Positions 52,141 to 60,602 of a DNA stretch of 64,000 bases are shown piece after piece (position 1 is the first letter of the stretch; each line of letters starts with the position of its first letter). The translations under genes and the position numbers were made by a program. The stretch is from the NCBI RefSeq assembly GCF_014636175.1, contig NZ_BMDW01000004.1, positions 143,387-207,386 on the forward strand. The letters are read 5' to 3'. The stretch comes from Sphingomonas psychrolutea (lineage in GTDB: Bacteria > Pseudomonadota > Alphaproteobacteria > Sphingomonadales > Sphingomonadaceae). The notes below the pieces were generated by a model, which saw only the letters and a list, made by a program, of their open reading frames with translations, did no database searches and was not told the origin of the DNA.

Positions 52141-52904
52141 TCTCGGTCGCGGTCGAGCGGCGGCTGGGCGCCTTCACGCTCGACGTCGCGTTCGAGGGAC
52201 CGGGCGACGGCGTGACCGCGCTGTTCGGCCCCTCCGGCGCGGGCAAGAGCGCCACGCTCGCCGCGATCGCCGGATCGGGCGCGGTCACGCGGGGACGGAT
52301 CGTGCTGGGCGAGCGCGTGCTGACCGACACGGCGACGGGTGTGTTCGTGCGCCCACCCGCGCGGCGGATCGGCTGGGTGTTTCAGGATGCGCGGCTGTTC
52401 CCGCACCTGAAGGTCGAGGGCAATCTCCGCTACGGCCTCAAGCGCGCCCCGCTGCCCCACCGCATCGCCTTCGACCATGTCGTCGACGTGCTCGACATCG
52501 GCCATCTCCTCGCGCGCGGCGTCGCCGATCTTTCGGGCGGCGAGCGGCAACGTGTCGCGCTCGGCCGCGCGCTGCTCAGCCAGCCCGATCTGCTGCTGCT
52601 CGACGAACCCCTCGCCGCGCTCGACGGCGAGCGCAAGGCCGAGATTCTGGCCTATATCCAGCGGCTCAAGGCCGATTTCCGCTTGCCGATGCTCTACGTA
52701 ACGCACGACGCCGACGAAGTGCGTAGCGTTGCGGACCACGTCGTGCTGCTCGAGGCGGGGCGCGTCGTGGCGGCGGGTGGGGTGGAGATCGCGCCGGGCG
52801 GGCGGCGCGCTGCGACGATCGTGGGACGCGATGGGGATGGGGTTCTGCTGCGCGTTGCGGGCGACGTGGCGGCGGGGGAGCGGGTTGATTTGAGGGTGGA
52901 GTGA
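52137..52904 (+). CDS. modC: Molybdate ABC transporter ATP-binding protein, short form
   Basis: 255 residues. Walker A GPSGAGKS is at residues 31-38, the signature is DLSGGERQRVALGRAL, and Walker B is LLLLDEPLAALD, then the switch His in VTHDADEV. It couples ATP hydrolysis to molybdate import. It is about 100 residues shorter than E. coli ModC and lacks the full C-terminal TOBE/Mop domain that senses molybdate, keeping only a short remnant. It follows modB with a four-base overlap. Confidence 0.93.
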   Translation: MISVAVERRLGAFTLDVAFEGPGDGVTALFGPSGAGKSATLAAIAGSGAVTRGRIVLGERVLTDTATGVFVRPPARRIGWVFQDARLFPHLKVEGNLRYGLKRAPLPHRIAFDHVVDVLDIGHLLARGVADLSGGERQRVALGRALLSQPDLLLLDEPLAALDGERKAEILAYIQRLKADFRLPMLYVTHDADEVRSVADHVVLLEAGRVVAAGGVEIAPGGRRAATIVGRDGDGVLLRVAGDVAAGERVDLRVE

Positions 52905-52934
52905 GTGGCTACAGGTCGAGTCGATCGCCCTTCC

Positions 52935-53334
52935 GTCACCCTGGCCTTGTGCCGGGGTCCACCGCGCAGCAAGATGCTACGCATGACGATCGAGCGCGTC
53001 CCCTGCGTCTACATTCTGGCCAGTGGATTTAACGGTCGGCTTTACGTCGGCGTCACATCGAACTTGATCGGCAGGATTTTGCAACATCGCGCCGGGACGT
53101 TCGACGGCCACACCAAGAAATACGGGATAAAACGGCTCGTCCATTTCGAGACTGCCGACACGATGGAAGCCGTCTTTGCGCGCGAAAAGCAGTTGAAGCG
53201 CTATCGGGCGATTGGAAGCGCACCCTCATCGAGTATGAAAATCCGGCGTGGAATGATCTCGCTGTCGGACTCGGCCTTCCGCCCCTGACGGAGTGATCGC
53301 GGCGCGGTGGGCCCGGGCACGAGGCCGGGGTAAC
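52935..53334. repeat. REP-like palindrome pair enclosing a GIY-YIG gene
   Basis: Left arm 52935-52963, GTCACCCTGGCCTTG..., and right arm 53306-53334, ...GGCCGGGGTAAC, in inverted orientation. They match the empty pair at 34268-34354 with few changes. A GIY-YIG nuclease gene fills the space between them. This looks like one 400-bp unit. Confidence 0.75.
52974..53296 (+). pseudogene. GIY-YIG nuclease-family gene with C-terminal frameshift
   Basis: The ATG at 52974 (MLRMTIERVPCVYILASG) or 52983 starts a small UvrC-type GIY-YIG domain; the motifs are CVYIL and LYVGVT with the helix REKQLKRYR after it. At about 53208-53210 one base is missing: the present frame ends at 53288 with an unrelated tail, while the next frame reads DWKRTLIEYENPAWNDL, the usual end of this family, to a stop at 53296. 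The active domain is intact, so a truncated product could still be made. Such proteins often accompany repeats. Confidence 0.8.
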
Positions 53335-53751
53335 GGTGGTGAAGCAGTCCCCTGCCCGCAACCCCCATCATCCCGCTTTCCTACATACCCCCAATCTGTC
53401 AGCCTCGGTCGGTCCGCTCTTTCAAACCGTCGATCCTCCGCCGACCGCGCGCTCGAAAGCAGCGCCGATGGTGTGACTCGTGTGACTTTAGCGCGGGGTG
53501 GCGTTGGGTTGAGCCAGCAAGCCTCTCCCCTTCGGGGGAGGGGTTGGGGTGGGGCCTCTCCACGGGCACGTCGGTCTCGGTGAGACTGAGACGCCCCACC
53601 CCCAGCCCCTCCCCTGAAGGGGAGGGGAGAGCCAATGGCGTGACTCTTGTGACTTTAGCCGCGAGCCGAGCCCCACGTCCGACGCAAACATGCGCACACG
53701 CCTAAACTTCCCCTAACCTTCCGCCACGCGCAGCCCCAACCCCGCGAGCGC
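53335..53751. other. Gene-free region with a second palindromic element
   Basis: 417 bases with no convincing gene. The centre is the palindromic element at 53523-53630. The rest is GC-rich and shows nothing I recognise. Confidence 0.6.
53468..53664. repeat. Palindromic element flanked by near-identical direct repeats
   Basis: Inverted arms 53523-53555 and 53591-53630 (CTCCCCTTCGGGGGAGGGG-type and its complement) surround a centre that contains GGTCTCGGTGAGACTGAG. On both sides stands the same 27-29-base sequence, starting ATGG(T/C)GTGACTC and continuing TGTGACTTTAGC: at 53468-53494 and 53635-53664. The direct repeats look like duplicated target sequence. Confidence 0.7.
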
Positions 53752-56700
53752 CTACCCCGCCTGTACCCGTCCGGTCCGCACCAATTTCCCCCACCCGACG
53801 CGCGGCCCCCGCAGCGCCTGCGCAATCGCCTTCAGCACGACATAATACATAATCTGGCGATACCCGATCCGTTGCGGGATCAGCAGCCACAGCAGCCGCC
53901 AATTCTCGCGCCGCTCCAGCGCGAAGGCGATCGTTGCCGCCAGCAAATCGATCGCGGTGAAGACCAGCCAGTAGAGCAGCATCTTCTCCAGATCGCCCTG
54001 CGTCTGCGCCCAGCCATGCGCCAGCACCGCGAGATAGGTCGTCACGAAGCTGACGATCAGCGCGAGATCGATGATCGGCGAAATCGCCGCGAAGACGATC
54101 TGGAACAGGATCGCCTGCGGCAGACCGACACGCGCAAGGCCGGCGGGCCGCCCGGTGCCGATGATGCTCCCATGCTTCCACAGGCATTGCAGCGTCCCGA
54201 ACGCCCAGCGGAAGCGCTGCTTGGCGAGGCCCGTAATCGTCTCGGGCGACTCGGTCCAGGCGATGGCATATTGATCGTACGTGACCTTCCACCCGGCACG
54301 CTGGATCGCGATCGTCAGATCCTGATCCTCGGCGAGCGTATCGTCGGGATAGCCGCCGACCTGCCGGATCGTCGACAGCCGCCACGCGCCGACCGCACCG
54401 GGCACCACCGTCATCGCGTCGAGCCGCGCCAGCGCGCGCCGTTCGAGGTTCTGCGCAGTGATATATTCGACCGCCTGAAACTTGGTCAGCAGGTTGACGC
54501 GGTTGCCGACCTTGGCATTGCCCGCGACTGCGCCAATCTTGGGGTCGATGAACCAGCGCGCGAGGCGCGCGATCGTGGTCGGTTCGAACTGCGTATCGGC
54601 GTCGAGCGCGATGACGATCTCGCCCGTCGCCAGATCGAGCGCCTGGTTGAGCGCACGCGCCTTGCCGCCATTCTCCAGCGTGAGCAGCCGCACGCGCGGG
54701 TCATCGGCAAAGGCTTCGGCGACCACCGCGCTGGTGCGGTCGGATGACCCGTCGTCGATCACGATCACTTCGATCTGCACTTCAGTCGAGGCGAGCACGC
54801 CGCGCACCGCGCGTTCGATCACCAATTCCTCGTTGAACGCCGGGATCATCACCGTGACGAAGCGCGTCGGGTCGATCGCCGGGAAGATCGTCCGCCCCTC
54901 GCGCCGCGCCTGAATCAAGGCGAGCGCCGACAGGATCACCGCGCGGGCAATGCCGACGGTGATCGCGATGAAGAAGATCCACCCGAGCGAGACGACGATG
55001 AAGCCGAGCGCGCTGAACAGGAACAAGTCGGTCTCCGCCGCCGCACGGTCACTCGGCGAGAGCGTCGGCATCGCGACGTCGCGCGGGATGCCGGCCAGCG
55101 TCGAAACCGGCACAAAGGTGTAGCCTTTGGCCCGCAGCGTATCGATGATCACCGGCAGCGCCGCCACCGTCTGCGCACGGTCGCCACCGGCATCATGGAG
55201 CAGCACGATGTTGCGGCTGCACTGCGTCTCGGTGTCGACGGTGCATTTCGATGCGACCGGATCGGTGACTTGCGAAATTGTCGCGTCGATGATTTGCTGC
55301 ACGCCCGGCCGTTTCCAATCGCCCGGATCGACGTGCAGCCCGACCGAGATATAGCCGCGGTCCTGCGCTTGCAGCGCGGGGTCGATTTCGTCCGCCGTGG
55401 TCGGCTCGGCATCGCCGAAATAGGGCGCGCGGAACAATCGCAGGCTGCGCCCGGTAAACGCCTGGAACAGCCGTTGGGTGGTGTTGAGCTGGAACGTCGT
55501 CTCGGTTTGCGACGCGCCGGCGAGATTGGGATGGGTGTAGGTGTGGCTGCCGACCTCATGCCCTTCGCGGACCATGCGTTCGAGCAGCGGGCGCTGCGTC
55601 AGCGCGTTTTCGCCGACGATGAAAAACGTGCCGGGGGCCTTTTTGGCTTTCAGGATGTCGAGCACGCGCGGCGTCCAATTCGGGTCCGGGCCATCGTCGA
55701 AAGTCAGCGCGACCAAGCCTGGCTTGTATCCTGTTCGCTCGACGACATAGGGCGAGGGCAGGATCGGGAAGCGCACGTCGCCAATTGCCCCGGCCTTGGT
55801 GGTCAGCACTTGCCGCACGCCTTGCACGGGCACGCTGGAAATCTTGAGAATTTCACCATTGCCCTCGATATCGACCCCGGTGCCCGCCGGGGTTTGCTCG
55901 ATCGCCGATGCCGCCGGGAGTGTGCGGTGCGATCGCCCGAAGATCGACCACAGGCCGGGGTCCTCCGCCCCCAGCCGCCATACCGCGACGCCACCGAGAC
56001 CGACGCTTTGCAGGAAGCGCATCTGGTTATAGGCCGACGCCGCGTCGAGCAGCCAGACGGTGTGGCGGCTCGTACCCTCCTCATAGGCGAAGCTGCTATT
56101 GCCGCTGGCCTTGTCCCACACCGGCTTGGCATCGGATTCGCGGGCGGCTTGCCACGCTTCGTCGATCGCGAGCGGCTCGCCATTGCCGTCATGCCAATCA
56201 TAAGCGTAGCTGCCGATCGCCACGACGAGCTTTTCGCGCGGGACGCCGCGTGCGGCGCGCGCGACCGATTGCTCGAACCAGTTTTGCGAGGCGATCGGCC
56301 CAGGATCGCCGCTAATTTCATGCTCGTCATACGCCATCAGGAAGACGCGATCGACGACCTTGGCAAAGGCCGCAATGTTCCAGCCATTCTCGCCATCAGC
56401 TTCGCCGACCGGCACGGAAATGCCGATCACCCATTTGCGTTTGGCAAAGCGCACTTTGGTCTCGGCGAGGAAGGTGCGGTAATCGGCCTGGCCGCGCGGG
56501 CTCAGTTCCTCGAAATCGAAGAACGCGCCGCCCGCCCCGTTCGCCGCCAGCCACGGTTCGAGCCGGTCGAGCAACGCCTTGCGCTGCGCCGGGTCATGCA
56601 ACAACGCCGCCATGCCCGGCGCGTCCCAATCCCCGCCGATCGCATTCTGGATCATCGGGAGAATCAACGGCCGCGTCGCCGCGCTGTTGATGATCGCGCG

Positions 56701-57132
56701 TCCGGCAGGATCACGGAACACGGTGATATGATGGTTGGCGCCGGTGACCGAGACCCAGCCCGGGATCAACCAGTCGAGCTCGCCGATATGGCGCCGGAGC
56801 GAGGCCGCCGAAGATTCATCCCACGGTACGTGGAAGCCGATTGCGAGGGGCTGGTTGGTCCCGACCCCGCGCGGCGCCGCGCCGAGCAGCCGGGCATAGC
56901 CATTGAGGTCATGCCGCGCACGTTTCAGCAAGGGGCCGGTCGGGGGCGGCAGTCGGGTGAGCGCAGGATGCTCGGCTTCGACCGGCAGCAAGGGCGCGCG
57001 GGGCACCGCCCCGATCGAGACGCCCAGCGCCACCACCGCCACCACAACCAGCAAGACAAATGCGGCGACCGCCACCGCGAAGCGCCGTCGCCGCCGCCCC
57101 GAAGCATCGTAGAAGACGGGGGCAAGGCTCAT
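53752..57132 (-). CDS. GH18-like / polysaccharide deacetylase / GT2 glycosyltransferase fusion
   Basis: 1126 residues in three enzyme-like parts. After a membrane anchor (about 18-42), a GH18-like domain (about 90-400) has FFDFEEL at 204-210, with Asp206 and Glu208 as the catalytic pair. A NodB deacetylase domain (about 470-680) has TFDDGPD (477-483) and SHTYTH (529-534) as metal ligands. After two more membrane helices (about 702-740) a processive GT2 domain has DDG (793-795), DAD (844-846), EDQD (935-938) and QRFRW (972-976), then four membrane helices. It would make, trim and deacetylate an exported N-acetyl-hexosamine polymer. Substrate unknown. Confidence 0.9.
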   Translation of the reverse strand: MSLAPVFYDASGRRRRRFAVAVAAFVLLVVVAVVALGVSIGAVPRAPLLPVEAEHPALTRLPPPTGPLLKRARHDLNGYARLLGAAPRGVGTNQPLAIGFHVPWDESSAASLRRHIGELDWLIPGWVSVTGANHHITVFRDPAGRAIINSAATRPLILPMIQNAIGGDWDAPGMAALLHDPAQRKALLDRLEPWLAANGAGGAFFDFEELSPRGQADYRTFLAETKVRFAKRKWVIGISVPVGEADGENGWNIAAFAKVVDRVFLMAYDEHEISGDPGPIASQNWFEQSVARAARGVPREKLVVAIGSYAYDWHDGNGEPLAIDEAWQAARESDAKPVWDKASGNSSFAYEEGTSRHTVWLLDAASAYNQMRFLQSVGLGGVAVWRLGAEDPGLWSIFGRSHRTLPAASAIEQTPAGTGVDIEGNGEILKISSVPVQGVRQVLTTKAGAIGDVRFPILPSPYVVERTGYKPGLVALTFDDGPDPNWTPRVLDILKAKKAPGTFFIVGENALTQRPLLERMVREGHEVGSHTYTHPNLAGASQTETTFQLNTTQRLFQAFTGRSLRLFRAPYFGDAEPTTADEIDPALQAQDRGYISVGLHVDPGDWKRPGVQQIIDATISQVTDPVASKCTVDTETQCSRNIVLLHDAGGDRAQTVAALPVIIDTLRAKGYTFVPVSTLAGIPRDVAMPTLSPSDRAAAETDLFLFSALGFIVVSLGWIFFIAITVGIARAVILSALALIQARREGRTIFPAIDPTRFVTVMIPAFNEELVIERAVRGVLASTEVQIEVIVIDDGSSDRTSAVVAEAFADDPRVRLLTLENGGKARALNQALDLATGEIVIALDADTQFEPTTIARLARWFIDPKIGAVAGNAKVGNRVNLLTKFQAVEYITAQNLERRALARLDAMTVVPGAVGAWRLSTIRQVGGYPDDTLAEDQDLTIAIQRAGWKVTYDQYAIAWTESPETITGLAKQRFRWAFGTLQCLWKHGSIIGTGRPAGLARVGLPQAILFQIVFAAISPIIDLALIVSFVTTYLAVLAHGWAQTQGDLEKMLLYWLVFTAIDLLAATIAFALERRENWRLLWLLIPQRIGYRQIMYYVVLKAIAQALRGPRVGWGKLVRTGRVQAG

Positions 57133-57272
57133 TTGTGGCAGTTCCTAGAACGCATCAACGGTGCGCTCGCATCGGCGCTTTGGCATGGCGGGAGGGCAAC
57201 GCCCAGATGACATTTGCGTCACCGACGCCACCCTTACGCCTTTTATAGGAAATCGGATCGGGGAAAATGCAA

Positions 57273-57349
57273 TGGTCGGGGCGATAGGATTCGAACCTAC
57301 GACCCCTGGACCCCGAGACCAGTGCGCTACCAGACTGCGCCACGCCCCG
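57273..57349 (-). tRNA. tRNA-Pro (anticodon CGG)
   Basis: 77 bases including encoded CCA on the minus strand. Acceptor CGGGGCG pairs with CGCCCCG, D arm GCGC/GCGC, anticodon loop CTCGGGG with anticodon CGG, and T arm AGG/CCT with TTCGAAT. No integrase or duplicated tRNA end is seen nearby. Confidence 0.95.
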
Positions 57350-57777
57350 ACACATTGCAGGGTGCTGCGCGTAGCGGTCGGCTCCCGTGCTATCAAGTCA
57401 AAAATGCCGATGGCGGAACGCGGCACGCCGATCTGGGCCGAGCGCCCCGCTGGCCCCAACACATATTCGCGGCGAATTGTGCGGCAACCGCCGTTCGACG
57501 AAAACAGCACGCGACGGAAGTGGGTCACGTTGCGGGATTGCCTCGAGTCGGCCCGAAACCCCCGGACAATCGACTGATAGCGTGGTCCCGTTAAAAGCGA
57601 CGTGTCGATCCAAAGCTATCGCGCGTCGATCAAGATCGGTTTCTGATCATTTCCGAGCTGCACGAAAGGGCCGTCCGGGCGACCGATCGACCTTTTTGGC
57701 GGCAGGCGATCGACACGGACACGGGTACCGTAAAATTAGCGGTTCAATCCTCCCGACGCACTCGATAACGCTGCGCA
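57350..57777. other. Gene-free region between tRNA-Pro and pnuC
   Basis: 428 bases. Several overlapping frames exist but none has a plausible start, composition or motif. The part just before pnuC (57600-57777) is less GC-rich and probably holds its promoter. I saw no riboswitch-like structure that I could defend. Confidence 0.5.
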
Positions 57778-58353
57778 ATGACCGGTCTCGAAATCGTCGC
57801 CTTCCTGCTCGGCATCGCCAATGTCACGCTGGTCGTACGGCGCAGCGTCTGGAACTACCCGTTCGGGCTGGTGATGGTCGCGCTATACGGCAGGATTTTC
57901 CTTGAGGCGCGGTTGTACAGCGACGCGATCCTGCAGATGTTCTTCTTCGTCGTGCAGCTTTACGGCTGGTGGAGCTGGGCGCGAAACCGCGCGCAAGCTG
58001 GGGCGGTAACGGTCGTCCGCCTCCGCAACCGCGACCAGGTGCGCTGGGCAATCGGGTGCGCCGTCGCCGCCGCTTTATGGGGCTATGGCATGCACCGCTT
58101 CACCGATGCGTCTTTCCCTTGGGCCGATGCGGCGCTCGCCATCACCAGCGTCGCCGCGCAGATTTTAATGTCGCGGCGTGCGATCGAGAATTGGTGGTTG
58201 TGGATCGCGGTCGATATCGGATCGGTCGGGCTCTATGCCGCCAAGGGACTGTGGTTGACGATGCTGCTCTACACGATTTTCCTCGGCCTCGCGATCTGGG
58301 GGTTGATCGATTGGCGCGCGGCCGAGCGGCGGCAGGAGCGTGCGGCGGCATGA
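57778..58353 (+). CDS. pnuC: PnuC-family nicotinamide riboside transporter
   Basis: 191 residues, seven hydrophobic helices. Family segments WNYPFGLVMVALYGRIFLEARLY and QMFFFVVQLYGWWSW, and WLWIAVDIGSVGLYAAKGLW near the end, are typical. PnuC proteins carry vitamin precursors by facilitated diffusion; pairing with a NadR-like kinase that traps the product inside the cell argues for nicotinamide riboside over thiamine. The stop overlaps the next gene by ATGA. Confidence 0.92.
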   Translation: MTGLEIVAFLLGIANVTLVVRRSVWNYPFGLVMVALYGRIFLEARLYSDAILQMFFFVVQLYGWWSWARNRAQAGAVTVVRLRNRDQVRWAIGCAVAAALWGYGMHRFTDASFPWADAALAITSVAAQILMSRRAIENWWLWIAVDIGSVGLYAAKGLWLTMLLYTIFLGLAIWGLIDWRAAERRQERAAA

Positions 58354-58868
58354 TCACGATCTGTCTCCACGGCCCCGAAAGCACCGGCAAATCGACGCTG
58401 ATCGAACAGCTTGCCGCACGGTTCGGGACGATCTTCGTCCCCGAATATGGCCGCACCTTTGCCGAGACCCACGGCACCAACTTCAGCATGGCTGATCTGG
58501 TCGAGATCGCGCAGACGCACGACGCGATGACGCGCGCGGCGCTGGCGACCGGTGCCGATCCGCTCTTCCTCGATACCGATCCGCTGATGACGGCGGTATG
58601 GGCCGCCATGCTGTTCGGCGATCGCGACCCGTGGTTCGCTGCGTGGCGCGGCACCGCCGACTTGTATCTGCTGCTCGATATCGATTTGCCGTGGATCGAC
58701 GATGGCACGCGGCTGTTCGGCAGTGCGGCCGCACGCCGACGCTTCTTCGATCTGTCGCGTGCGGAGCTTGACCGGCGCGGCGTCCGCTACGCCCTCGTCA
58801 GTGGCCAGGGCCCCGACCGCCTCGCCGCCGCGCTGGCAGCGATCGAGGCGATGCGGCTGGACGAATAG
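58350..58868 (+). CDS. NadR-like ribosylnicotinamide kinase (AAA ATPase)
   Basis: A 172-residue P-loop kinase starting MITICLHGPESTGKSTLIEQL. Walker A is GPESTGKST at residues 8-16, and the family segments FVPEYGRTFAE, FLDTDPLMTAVW and DLYLLLDIDLPWIDDGTR follow. In E. coli the same domain is the C-terminal part of NadR; here it lacks the NMN adenylyltransferase and HTH domains. It phosphorylates nicotinamide riboside to NMN and keeps it in the cell. It overlaps pnuC by four bases. Confidence 0.92.
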   Translation: MITICLHGPESTGKSTLIEQLAARFGTIFVPEYGRTFAETHGTNFSMADLVEIAQTHDAMTRAALATGADPLFLDTDPLMTAVWAAMLFGDRDPWFAAWRGTADLYLLLDIDLPWIDDGTRLFGSAAARRRFFDLSRAELDRRGVRYALVSGQGPDRLAAALAAIEAMRLDE

Positions 58869-58869
58869 C

Positions 58870-59403
58870 TTACTTGCCCTTCAGGGCCTTCACCGCCGCC
58901 ATCGTGCCGCTGACATGGCCGGCCGGGTTAAGGTCCGACAGGACATAGGCGATCTTGCCGGTTTTCGCGATCACGTAGGAGGTACGGTTGGTCCAGCCGG
59001 TCTTTTGCGGCAGCGTCACGTCATAGCCGCTGATCGTCGCAGGCGTTGCCAGCCCGACCGGGAATTTGCTTGCGCATTCCTTGACCGAGAATTCCTTGAT
59101 CCGCTCGGCATTGCCTGCGGTCAGGCCGATCAACGACGCGCCGTTCTTGGTGAATTCGGCGCTCGCCTCGGCAAACTCATGCGCCTCGACCGTGCAGCCC
59201 GAGGTAAAGGCGGCGGGGAAGAAATACAGCACCACCGGCCCCTTCTTGAGCGCGGTGGCAAGCGTGAAGGTGAAGGACGTGCCGCCCAGCGCGGCGTCGG
59301 TGGTGAAGGCGGGAGCCTTATCGCCGACTTTCAGCGCGGCATTGGCGGGCACGGCCGCCACGAGTGCAAGGGCAGCGGCGGCAAGCGGGGCGGTGAACTT
59401 CAT
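58870..59403 (-). CDS. Periplasmic peroxiredoxin (AhpC/TSA, PrxQ-like)
   Basis: 177 residues with a signal peptide (MKFTAPLAAAALALVAAVPANA). The peroxidase motif is FFPAAFTSGCTVEA with peroxidatic Cys70, and a probable resolving Cys110 in VKECASKF. It lacks the C-terminal arm of typical two-Cys enzymes. It reduces peroxides in the periplasm with thiol partners not seen here. It converges with the NadR-like gene; one base separates the stops. Confidence 0.92.
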   Translation of the reverse strand: MKFTAPLAAAALALVAAVPANAALKVGDKAPAFTTDAALGGTSFTFTLATALKKGPVVLYFFPAAFTSGCTVEAHEFAEASAEFTKNGASLIGLTAGNAERIKEFSVKECASKFPVGLATPATISGYDVTLPQKTGWTNRTSYVIAKTGKIAYVLSDLNPAGHVSGTMAAVKALKGK

Positions 59404-59477
59404 GGCAACGTCTCCTGATAGCGTTGCCCCACGCTACCCTGCCGACCGCTCCACCGCCAGTGCGATTGCCGCCGCGA

Positions 59478-60446
59478 TCAGCGCGACGGTGCAAGTTTGG
59501 TGTTGATCACCCAGCCGACATTGTCGTTTTCATCGGCGACTTCCCACCACAGGCCATTCTTATTGCCGGTGGGATAAACGATCGAGCCTGCCGGCAAGGT
59601 CCGTAACACCCGCCCAGCGGCGCTGGCGGTGGAGCGGAGCGCGAGCGGCCCCTGCGCGGTGAAGGTCTTGGCGGGGGCGGCCTCGGCCGTCCCGGCATCG
59701 CCGGCATTCACATAGCCGAGATCGTTGACCAGCTTACCATAGGCCTGGATAAACGCCAGCGTCACGATCCGCCCGATATCAGTGTTGTCATACCCGCCGC
59801 CGATCACGCCGCCACCGGCGACACCGGCAAACACGCCACCACCGCCGCCAAAGCTGAGGCTGTTCTTGGCGGCATAGCCATCCTGCGTCGCCAGCGTCTC
59901 GGTCGTGCGGACGTTGGTGATCGACAGCACGACATTGGCTTCCATCTTCCGGCTGCGGATGCCGCCGACGATTCCGCCGACAGGCCCGCCGAGCAAGCCG
60001 CCGAGGCCAGCCGCGATGCCGCTGCCGCTGGCATTGCTGTTGGCACCCTGCACTTCGGCTTGCAGGACGTAGTCGGCCGCCTTGATCTGGCCCTGGCCGA
60101 CGTTGGAACGACGCTGGAGGCCGAGATCGTTACCGAAGTCGCGCTCACGCTGTGCGGCTTGCAAACCGCTGCCGCGATCGACGATGTTGAAGCAGCCCGA
60201 CCGCTGGAACAGCACCTTGAGCAGCTTCTGTGGCGGCGCGAGGCTATACTGCGTCCACCCGCTCGGGTCGTGGCCATCGGCGATCGAGATCGTGCCATGC
60301 TTGGTTGCGTATCGCGGCACGTCGTTAATCGTCGCTTCCTGCAGCTTCCGCGTGCGAGATGGCTTGGCGAGCCGCTGCGCCTGGGCTTGCGCCGATACGA
60401 GTGCGAAAACGATTGCCGTCGTTGCCCCAAAACGTCGCTGTGTCAC
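59478..60446 (-). CDS. CsgG-like outer-membrane protein with C-terminal SH3 domain
   Basis: 322 residues. Signal peptide [14 protein letters not shown], a CsgG/HfaB-type domain (about 30-240) with [19 protein letters not shown] and a glycine-rich membrane segment, then an SH3b domain (about 262-320) with [20 protein letters not shown] and GLWWEV. CsgG-type proteins form outer-membrane pores or anchors, for example for curli or holdfast. No curli genes are adjacent, and no lipobox Cys is seen at the cleavage site, so the role is open. Confidence 0.82.
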   Translation of the reverse strand: MTQRRFGATTAIVFALVSAQAQAQRLAKPSRTRKLQEATINDVPRYATKHGTISIADGHDPSGWTQYSLAPPQKLLKVLFQRSGCFNIVDRGSGLQAAQRERDFGNDLGLQRRSNVGQGQIKAADYVLQAEVQGANSNASGSGIAAGLGGLLGGPVGGIVGGIRSRKMEANVVLSITNVRTTETLATQDGYAAKNSLSFGGGGGVFAGVAGGGVIGGGYDNTDIGRIVTLAFIQAYGKLVNDLGYVNAGDAGTAEAAPAKTFTAQGPLALRSTASAAGRVLRTLPAGSIVYPTGNKNGLWWEVADENDNVGWVINTKLAPSR

Positions 60447-60602
60447 CGTCGCTGCCCCGCCCGTGAATCGATATCCTCACAGATTACGCGGTTCTCAGAT
60501 GCGCGAATAGGACCATTGCGTCGATGCCGGCGGGCTTTGTGCGGGCGGGCCGGCGATGCTATGGCAACGCTTATTCTCTTCAGCACGAACCCGGGCGAAT
60601 AC

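Noticed and set aside
55195..57210. A 671-codon frame opposite the GH18-NodB-GT2 gene
   Set aside because: Antisense shadow with Arg/Asp/Ala-rich composition and no motif.
57600..57777. Possible riboswitch upstream of pnuC
   Set aside because: No conserved core of NAD- or TPP-type elements could be found by eye.
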